Of a stretch of DNA of 64,000 bases, positions 55,801 to 64,000 are shown one piece after another. The stretch is taken from NCBI GenBank assembly GCA_026545765.1, contig CM048839.1, forward strand, positions 90,982,914-91,046,913, in the 5' to 3' direction. Below the pieces are notes generated by a model, which saw nothing but the letters and a program-made list of their open reading frames with translations, searched no databases and was not told where the DNA came from. The stretch is from Plantago major (taxonomy: Eukaryota; Streptophyta; Magnoliopsida; Lamiales; Plantaginaceae). The position numbers and the translations under genes were made by a program. Every line of letters starts with the position of its first letter. Position 1 is the first letter of the stretch.

Positions 55801-58041
55801 AAAAGATAGGTGGAAAAGTGCTTTCTGAGACTTCACTTACTTCCAAGTGAGGAAGCTCAGTAGCATGGTCCTCAGAAACCTTGGGGGTTTCTGGCACCTT
55901 TTCTGCAGATACTGCTTGTTCAGCAGTTTTAGTTTCTTTTGGAGGAGATAAGACCACAGTCTTTCCTTCCAATTGTTCTTCTGACTGAGCCTGTAAGAAC
56001 AAACATAAGAGATTTTAGTAGTGGGTTTTCCTGAGCATTCTTGAAGGAGACTATTACTGATTACTTACCTTCTCAGCAGAAGGCTCAGTAAATACTTCCT
56101 CAGAAAGCTTTTCAGCCTCTGGAATCTCTAGGTTTTGGGGTGTTGGTTCCACCACCACTACTTCCTCAGTTGGAGCCTAAGAAGAGACATTAAGAATATT
56201 AGAACATAAGATAAGAGCATTTTTAGTTAGTTATTTCTTGTTCAGAGATAACTTCACTACCTGTGGGACAGGCTCTTCTTGATGTTCTGAGGTTGGAGGA
56301 ACCTCTTCTTGATTCAAGGGGGTGGACAGGTTTTCTTCCCCCTGAAAGTGTGTCTCCATGTTGGCCTGTAAATCTGACTTATGAGTAACAAGTTAACATG
56401 CAATTATGTTGACATGTTAGATACAAACTATCTTTGTTACCTGAATAGGGTCAGGCTGATCATTGATCTCTTGGACTTGTGGTGATTCCACAGTCTCTCT
56501 GTGCTCATTATTGTTCTCCTCTGTAGTATCATTCTGAGTCTCCATCTCAGTTTGATCCCTTTCTGAGAGTTGAGCTCTCTCAGAAGGTTGAGGAACCTGT
56601 TCAAGAATAGAGTTTTCTTCAGCAATATTAAGTGATGGCATTGTGAATGTGGAAGCAATGTCAGGATCTTCCAGCATTCTATCTTCCTCACCCAGGCCTT
56701 CTTCTTCCTGCTGGGCAGAGGGGCTCTTGTCTTTCTGAAGAGCTGAGCTTGATGCTCCTCCATGGGTCTCATACTTGAATCTTTTGAGTACTTTTGCAAG
56801 TACTTCATCATCCTCAGAATCACTATTCTGTGTTGGTGGAGACCCATCTATGATATTTCTATCATCTCTGGAGAGTTCTGGAGCATTCTGGTTCAAGATT
56901 CTTGGGGCATTACAGTTGCCTTTACGGCGTCCAACATCTTCTGAGACCTTGTCTCCAGAAGGTTGCGCCTCTTGTATGCTTAGGAACTTGGAGGCTCTTT
57001 TGCTATGAGTCCTCTTTCTCTTGGCAACTGGAGGTTTAGCTTGAGCTTGCTCAGAGACCTCCTCACCTTGCTGTGCAGTTTCTTCTTCTTCTGCCTTTCT
57101 GAGTGCGTTCTCAGCAACAAGTTTCTCCTTTTCTTCAAAGGTGTGTCTGAAAAGGGAGTTGGTGACTGGGATTTCCTGCTTCTCTCTGAGAGTGATTCCC
57201 ATTGTTTCCAGAATGTAACAGATTCTGAGACCAAAGTGCATATTGGCCTTTGGCTCAGCAAGGCCATTGATGATTTTGGGCTCAAATTCCTCAATATGTC
57301 CAAGGAATTTGTTGAAGGCGTACTTCCCCCAATTGAAGTGGGTTTCACCCTTCATGCTTCATTGGAAGATGCATCATCATCCATCTCTCCATGCTTATCT
57401 GGTCTACTCCACCTTTGTTTCCATCAAAGCAACGGACCAGAATAAGAGCTAAAGTAATCCAGTGTTTCTGGAGATGACTAGTTCTGATGTCTTTCAGAAC
57501 AAAGTCTCCTGGGCAACCTTTTGCATTTTCTAACTGGATTGCTTCAAATAGCTCTTTGACGCCTTGAATCATGGAAGCGTCCTTGATGTTGATGTCTTCA
57601 ATTGTTCCTCGATTTTTCAATCGGAATATCTTGCAGAAAGTCTTGCAGTCTAGAACAATTTCTTGTCCTTGGACTTCAGTCTGCATGTATTTCTCTTCTT
57701 CATCATTCACAACTTTTTGTGAAGATTTTGGAGTTGTTATAGAACTCCAGTACATCCAGTGTGGATAGTCCCTTTGGTGCAGATAGAAGCTTGTAGATAT
57801 GGGAATTCTTCAGCATCCCCAATATCAGTTTCCTTTCTGGTCTTGAATGTATAACTGCTGGTACATACCTCTTTACTAGAAAAGCTCCCCAATTCATTTT
57901 GTGGTTTGGATTCCAGTCAGATGGGGTGAACTTTCCCAGAAGGCGTTTATTTAACACCTTAAGTTCCTTTCCTCCTTGCTTTTCAGCAGGAGCAGATGAT
58001 ACGGCCTTACGGTTTTTTGTGGTCATCTTCTTGGGTGCCAT
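52854..58041 (-). pseudogene. env-like gene of E, intron-containing, best preserved copy
   Basis: ATG at 58041 (MAPKKMTTKNRK). Exon 1 (58041-56441) has the N-terminal domain (LDVLEFYNN, ISMERWMMMH, GLRICYILETMG) and an E/Q-rich tail. Exons 2-5 are 56365-56261 (105 bp), 56176-56069 (108), 55990-55841 (150) and 55760-55644 (117). The last exon starts at 55562: AQSLVPVDLLKAFQKH, then DEEMDENDYQEPP, a coiled-coil-like region (54860-54520 and 54510-54100), basic KGRGRKRK, and the C-terminal domain ending DDHVN-stop at 52854. Exons 2-5 are uninterrupted. Breaks occur near 57720, 57350, 55080, 54510, 54080, 53550 and 53000. No membrane segment or signal peptide is visible, so 'envelope' is only a traditional label. 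Confidence 0.75.
55563..56440 (-). other. five short introns in env-like gene of E
   Basis: GT-AG intervals: 56440-56366 (75 bp), 56260-56177 (84), 56068-55991 (78), 55840-55761 (80) and 55643-55563 (81). All are phase 0 and coincide with those of A. Acceptors are T-rich (for example TTTGTTCTTACAG at 55991), with TACTAAAATC-like branch-point candidates. Confidence 0.78.
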
Positions 58042-58240
58042 CTCTTATATAGAGTTTTGAATGAGTGTTTTTCAGATGAATTTTGCACAAATAATCGAGA
58101 TTAGTCTATCTTTTCAGAAGACTAAGCACAAGAAGTTGAGTTTGCAGAGGGGGTTTTGCAGAAATCTTGAGAGATTTTGCTGTTTTGATGCAAGTTTGAA
58201 ATTTCGGAATTGGTAAAAGTGTTTGTCTTTTGCCCAAATC

Positions 58241-58252
58241 CTATATATATAG
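58241..58252 (-). promoter_or_regulatory. internal TATA box upstream of env-like gene (E)
   Basis: CTATATATATAG followed by GATTTGGGCAAAAG on the minus strand, 200 bp before the ATG. Confidence 0.5.
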
Positions 58253-58813
58253 AAGAGAAAATGTACATAGATACAACATACATACAACTGAATATGAATG
58301 CGTGTCTTTGCATCTGCATAGGCGTGGTACGTCCTTTGTACTTCATTAAATGCGTAGTGGGCCATGTTTGCATTTATCAACAGACATTACTTTCTTTGTT
58401 TTAATCTCAATCGTTGAGATCAAACGTTTATTCATCAAGGGCTTATATTGAATATCTTGTAATGATATCAATCAACAAATGGTAATGTGCCGACTTGATG
58501 GATTTTTAATATGCTACATTCATTGTGTCACTTAGTAAAGAGTAGGAACACTTAATCGTTTGAGCTTAACATTCTGAGTGTCAAGTCCTTATCTATATAT
58601 TGTTTATCATTAAAATGGTAAAAATACAAGACATTGTACATGTTTGACTTTCAGCACTTATACCTTTTGGGCTTTGTGTGTCCATTTCTCTTTATGACTA
58701 AATAGCTTTCTGAATTCAAGTGTCAGAAGCTTCAGTTGTTTGAATGTATTTGACCCACTCTCAGTAAGTAAGTTCTAGTTTTATTTACTTATTGAGTGTG
58801 TACCAACCTTTGC

Positions 58814-58922
58814 CTTTCTGGATACCCGTTCCAGAAATGTTTTGCCTTTCTGAGTGTTGCTACTCAGAAACCTTTGCATCACTTCTTATCAACTTGGCTT
58901 TCTGAAAACCTGTTCTCAGAGG
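58814..58922. repeat. array of three stem-loops after pol (E)
   Basis: Units at 58814-58836, 58847-58870 and 58896-58922, matching 6082-6190. Confidence 0.6.
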
Positions 58923-58975
58923 CCTACTTCTTTTCTACCTCACTTACTCAGACTTTAGAGATTCAGGACAATTTT

Positions 58976-61900
58976 TCAGTCCTTAGGCAACTCCATTAAT
59001 CCAAGATTGTGTCTCAAAGTCAAGAACCGGCTTTCTTGTAGGAGCTTGGTGAAGATATCTGCAAGTTGATCTTCTGTGACAATCTTGAGTATCTCTATAT
59101 TACCTTTCTCAACATGGTCTCTGATGAAGTGGTGTCTAACATCAATGTGCTTTGTTCTGGCATGGAACTTGGGGTTCTGTGTGATTGCAATAGCACTTGT
59201 GTTATCACAGAAAATGGGAGTTTTCTCTTCATTGAGTCCATAGTCTCTGAGTTGTTGTTGAATCCACAGAATTTGTGTTGCACAACAACCAGCAGCAATA
59301 TATTCAGCCTCTGTGGTAGAAGTTGCAATTGAGTTTTGTTTCTTGCTAAACCATGAGATAAGTCTAGTTCCCAGAAACTGACAAGTTCCTGAGGTACTTT
59401 TCCTATCAAGCATTGATCCAGCATAATCAGCATCTAAGTAACCCGCCAAACTCAATCCACTTTCTTTAGGATACCACAATCCTACATCTACTGTACCTTT
59501 CACATATTTTAATATTTTCATAGCAGTGTTGTAGTGTGATTGCATTGGATTTGTTTGAAATCTAGCACACTCAAGCAAGCATATTGAATATCAGTCTACT
59601 TGCGATGAGTAAAGTAGTGAACCTATCAATTTCCTATACTTGTGTTCATCAACACTCTTATCTGATTCAGTATAGGTCATCTTGGTTCCTATGCTCATAG
59701 GTATCTTAGCATTCTTTTCAGAAGGCTTAAAGATTGAACTTTGTGAGCATGTCTTTTGCATACTTTGTCTGACTAATGAATATTCCATCATTGAGTTGCT
59801 TGAATTGCAATCCTAGGAAATAGTTCAATTCTCCCATCATGCTCATCTCAAATTTACTTTTCATGAGATTTGCAAAGTCATCACAAAGTTGCTTGTCCTT
59901 AGATCCAAATATGATGTCATCAACATATACTTGAACTAAGAGTAGTTTCCCATCATGATTTAAAGTGAATAAAGTTTTATCAACTTCACCTTTCTTGAAA
60001 CCACTTTCCAGAAGGTATTTGGCCAAAGTGTCATACCATGCTCTTGGAGCTGTTTGATCAGTAAGAGCTTTACGTAGCTTATAGACCATTCTACTTCGAG
60101 GAAACTTCAAAGCCGGTGGTTGTTCAACATAGACTTCCTCGAAGTTCACCATTCAAGAATGCACTCTTGACATCCATCGATAAACTTTAAAGTCTTTATG
60201 AGTCTGAAGGCGAGAAGAGTCTTATTGCATCAATCGCAACCTGGTGCATATGACTCATCAAAATCTAAACCTTGATGCAGGTGAATCCCTTGGCAACCAA
60301 CCTTGCATTGTTTCTGGTTATTTCACCAGATTCATTCATCTTGTTTCTAAAAACCCACTTAGTTCCAATCACAGATATTCCTTCTACAAATGGAACTAGT
60401 TTCCAGACTTTGTTTCTTTCTAACTGATCCAACTCTTCTTGCATTGCTGAGATCCAGTCTTGGTCTCTTAATGCTTCTTCTATAGTTTTTGGTTCAATGT
60501 TTGAGATAAAACATCCAAAGAGAGAATTAGCATTTTCAGCTATTGCTCTCCTAGTCCTAACACCTTGATTGATTGGTCCAATCACATCTTTTGCAGGATG
60601 ATCCTTGATCCATCTCATCATGGGTTTAGGGCTAGTAGGGTTAACATCTATGTGATCTGAATGTGAATCACTATGATTATGACTTGATACTTCTTCAGTA
60701 TCTGTGACATCTTGCACCTCAGAAGGGCGGTGAATGTCTGACACTTGCTCAGTGTGAGAGCTTTCTGGGACATGCCTATCAGAGAGGTCATTTCCAGAGT
60801 TAGCTCTCTGATGAACATCTTCAGTTTCCATTTCTGGAATTCTCATAGGAAATTCTTCATCATGTCTGAGAATCATCTGGTTGTTACTAGGCATTTCATG
60901 CTTTTCTTCGTCAGAGTCATCCTCTCTTTCCACAATGATGTTTTTCCTTTCTGAGGGTTCCTCTTCAGAATCCTTTATCATTAGTTCCTTGAACCTTTCT
61001 GAGAGTTCATCAGTAAGGGGTGTTTTCTTGTTTCCTTCATAGAATACAACATGAACTAATTCTTCAATCTTCTTTGTTCTTTTGTTGTAAACTCTGTATG
61101 CTTTTCTATTCATAGAATAACCAAGAAACACACCTTCATCTGCCTTTGGTCGAAATGTTCTTAGATACTCTTTTCCATTGTTAAGGACAAAACATCTACA
61201 ACCAAACACTTTCAGATGTTTGATATTAGGAGGTCTACCAACCAAGAGTTCATATGGGGTCTTGTCATGGTGTTTGTTTATCAAACATCTGTTCTGAGTG
61301 TAGCATGTTGTGTTTACAGCTTCAACCCAATAAACTTCACTTATTTCAGTGTCAGCTAGCATTGTCCTTGCTACTTCTTTAAGGGTTCTATTTTTCCTTT
61401 CTGCAACACCATTTTGTTGTGGTGTTCTTACAGAGGAAAGTTGGTGTTGTATACCTTTGCTGGTACAAAACTCCTTTATGTACTGGTTGACAAATTCAGT
61501 ACCATGGTCTGTTCTGATTACAGATACCTTGTCATTTTTTATGACTTCGAGCTTATTTAGCAAGTTTGGTATCTCCACCATAGCATCAGATTTGTGCTTT
61601 AGAAAGACAACCCAAGTGAATCTTGAGAAGTCATTTACAACAACCAGACCATACTTCTTTCCTGCATAACTAGTTACAGATGATTCAAAAAGATCCATGT
61701 GTAATAGTTGCAGTGGTCTAACACTAGAGTGTCTGGTTTTGGACTAGAAAATGATTTTGGATTGTTTCCCCATCTGACAGGCAGAACAGATACCATCCTT
61801 TCTGAAAGATGTTTTGGGAAGGCCAGCCACTAACTCTTTCTTGGCAAGTTTGTTCAGAGTTTTGAAATTCAAGTGACTCATTCTTTTGTGCCATAACCAG

Positions 61901-62322
61901 TGCTCTTCTGTGTGACCTGATTGACTCACCATGAGACATTCTTCAGTTGTGGCAGATGCCCAATCGGTAACATAAAGACTGCCTTTCCGCCGAGCAACCA
62001 AGACTGTCTGCTTTAACTCATTGTCTATAAGTTTGCAATACTTTGCTTTGAATTTCACAGTGAATCCCTTGTCTGCAAACTGGCTCATGCTAAATAGATT
62101 ATATTTCAAACCTTTAACATGTAATACATCGGTGATTGTTAATGATCCTAATTTGACGTTGCCAAATTCCAGAGAGGGATTTAATTCTCCTCCAGAAAAT
62201 TTGATGTCTGGTCCATTGTTGCAAGCTTTGTAGTTGACCAGATTTGCTTTGTCTCCTGTCATGTGCTTTCCGCATCCACTATCAAATAGCCATTGAGCCT
62301 TAGTCCAAGAGGCGTTCTGCAC
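58976..62322 (-). pseudogene. copia pol of E, broken
   Basis: Protease DSGCGKHMTGD and the integrase zinc region up to a stop at 61744 (Lys to TAG). Then a 477-codon open frame (61698-60265) holds the integrase core (RTPQQNGVAERKNR), linker and RT start. RT continues 60152-59727 with YVDDIIFGS; RNase H is 59578-58976, ending ELPKD-stop. The stretch 60040-60290 has many small losses relative to A, mostly at CAG/CTG sites, and another cluster lies at 59565-59610. If these are sequencing errors, pol of E would be much closer to intact than it looks. Confidence 0.9.
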
Positions 62323-62343
62323 AAAACAGGAAACAGGAGTTAG
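62317..62343 (-). promoter_or_regulatory. gag stop / splice-acceptor-like gag-pol junction (E)
   Basis: Same sequence as A: CCTAACTCC, pyrimidines, TTTTGTGCAG; pol is in the -1 frame relative to gag. Confidence 0.4.
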
Positions 62344-64000
62344 GTTCTTGCTTCAGAGATAGAACCATTTAGACTAAACATTCTTCCAGTAGGAATCCAC
62401 ACTTTAGTGAATTTCTTGGGAGTTTGTTTTTGTCTAACTTGATCAGAAGGAGATGCAATAAAATCAGTAATTTTGATCTCAATTTTCCTTCTTGGGGTGT
62501 TTCTAGGTGTTCCCTTTGGTGCTTTCTGGACCCTGGGTTTCTGGGGTTGCTTTTCAACAAACTTAGCCTTTCTGACCAGGTTCCTTCTAGCTTTGGCATT
62601 CAGTTTTTCAGTGGCTTGAGATTTCTTCCACTTCTGTTTATTGCTACGTGCAATATCAGCCTTGCGCCATTGTTCTTGTCCTTCCTTATATTGTTGCAGA
62701 AGGACCTTTCCAATAGCACGATAGCCAATGCCATTTCGAACACCTTTGGCTTTCTGAATGCGCTCTTCAGAAGCCTTACTAGTTTATGCACCATCTTTAT
62801 TTTCATAAAATCGTACAGTAGAGAATTTGCCTATTCCAGCAATTCTTCCCTTCCTAGTGATGCAGCAATGTGGATGGTTGCATATCTGAGGATTGTGTTT
62901 CTTTTCAGGAACCTTATCCACATGTTTATTGTGAACTTGTTGTTCTTTCAAAGGCTGGGTTGCTACTCCTTTTCCTTTGTCAACTACCCTAGCTTTCTGA
63001 CCAATGCTATAGGTGGTTGAAGAACCATTCTGTTGACTTTTTACAAAGGTCAACCTTTCATCACTCTTCTTCAGAGGAGATGAATTACTCGATTGTTCAT
63101 CAAGTCCAAGTCCACCTTTCTCAGAGGGATCTCTCAGATAGGATTGAACCTCAGTGAGAGTGTCACTAGCCTTTGCATAAGATTGGAAGGATAGCTCTTT
63201 CTTTCTGAGTTCTTCATTCTCAGAAAGCAGCTTCATCATTTTCTTATTAAGTTCATCCGAGGCTAGTTTGTGAGAATTTTCATTCTCAGATATCTGAGCT
63301 TTCAGAAAGGCTATTTCAGCGTTCTTGTTCTCAGATACTCTGGTTAGCTCAGAAACCTCTTTTTCAAGAGTTTCTTTGCTTTCCTCTAGAATTCTGCTTT
63401 TGGATTTTGCTTCCAGAAATTATTTCTCATAACGATCCAATTCACTCTTGACCAACTCCATATCCTCAATTCCATCATCACTCTCATAGTACAGAAATTG
63501 TGAATTGTTAGTTACCTCATCAGCCATAAGACATATTTCAATGTTGGAGATGTCTGGACCAGCAATCTCAGCAACTCCACACATTTCATTCTTCTTAAGG
63601 CCGAAGTCGATTACATCGTGGGTGATTCCACACAATTCTGGTGATGGTAGGTTTGAGTCATCTGAATCTCCATCTTGAGAATCTGTCTCAATGTCTAGAG
63701 CATCAAGTTGAATTTGAATCTTCTTCCTTTCTCCAGTCAGTAAGGCCCTTTGATTTCTCTTGAAATTTCTTCTGTCCTTCTTGTCACCTGTCTTGAGCTT
63801 ATTTAAAGCAGGACAATCTCTCTTGAAGTGACCAGGCTTTTGACAATAGAAGCATGATTTTCCTATTTCTGCAGCTTCAGTACTAACACCTTTCTGAATG
63901 GGGGGTGTTCAGAGAGTTGTTCATTTGTATGTTCTTGTACTGATGATAGTTTGGGCCAAGATGCTTTTTCAGCTTTTCTTTAGATTTTCTTCTCTCAATC
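62340..64000 (-). pseudogene. copia gag of E, partial (start off window)
   Basis: It enters from the right edge within the RRKSKEKLKKHLG region. The CCHC knuckle is intact (CFYCQKPGHFKRDC, near 63810-63855). The middle carries MCGITHDVIDFG and an acidic stretch, then the basic tail to TAA at 62340. Stops at 63420 and 62784 (GAA to TAA), and a short deletion just before the knuckle where A reads NDICFYC. Confidence 0.85.

Larger units (their letters stand above)
58042..58975 (-). other. pol to env-like spacer of E
   Basis: Non-coding, nearly identical to 5307-6275. Contains the TATA box and three stem-loops. Confidence 0.6.
51012..64000 (-). mobile_element. Ty1/copia SIRE-like element E (5' end off window)
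   Basis: Minus strand: 3' LTR, PPT, env-like gene, spacer, pol and most of gag; the gag start and 5' LTR lie beyond 64000. Inserted in gypsy F gag; the 5 bases before it are ACCAT (51007-51011). Very similar to A. Confidence 0.92.

Overview
The window is repeat-dense nuclear DNA of a flowering plant, probably a eudicot. I find no confident host gene, tRNA or rRNA. Nearly every base belongs to nested LTR retrotransposons: large Ty1/copia elements of SIRE/Maximus-like layout (gag, pol, then a long extra 'env-like' gene), an older Ty3/gypsy element of Tat-like type, a short gypsy-type element, a solo LTR and a CACTA transposon fragment. All retroelement genes seen carry stops or frameshifts.

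Layout. 1-13648: copia element A (minus), complete except its 3' LTR beyond the left edge: env-like gene 166-5306, pol 6276-9590, gag 9608-12118, PBS, 5' LTR 12234-13648. 13649-16957: 3' half of gypsy element F (minus), with an antisense promoter-like unit at 13846-15230. 16958-44794: copia element D (minus), whose 3' LTR (16958-19625) holds a solo LTR (18504-19585). D is interrupted by a CACTA fragment (20706-22127) and by copia element C (plus, 22128-33185, 5' LTR lost), and resumes at 33186 with env-like, pol, gag and a truncated 5' LTR. 44795-44917: stub of the same solo LTR. 44918-47310: gypsy-type element G with almost no interior. 47311-51011: 5' half of F (gag, protease, reverse transcriptase), split by a 0.96-kb insertion with hairpins. 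51012-64000: copia element E (minus), 3' LTR to part of gag.

A and E form one copia subfamily, C and D another. F is the oldest layer; A, D, G and E sit in or beside it. Two deletion junctions explain missing parts: one near 22127 (rest of CACTA, middle of D's env-like gene, C's 5' LTR), one at 44915-44917 (end of D's LTR, part of F, end of G), the latter with a 3-bp microhomology.

The most interesting signal is the env-like gene. In A, E and D its middle is cut by four or five short introns (75-84 bp, GT-AG, all phase 0) separating small exons whose intact lengths are multiples of three. It sits about 190-200 bp downstream of a TATA box conserved in all four copia elements, after an array of short stem-loops behind pol. 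It therefore looks like a separately transcribed and spliced gene carried by a retrotransposon. Other points: D's two LTRs carry the same solo LTR at the same site with the same 5-bp duplication; and many differences between copies cluster at CAG/CTG sites (CAG or CTG read as CG), which points to methylation-linked sequencing error or an unusual mutation process, so some frameshifts may not be real.
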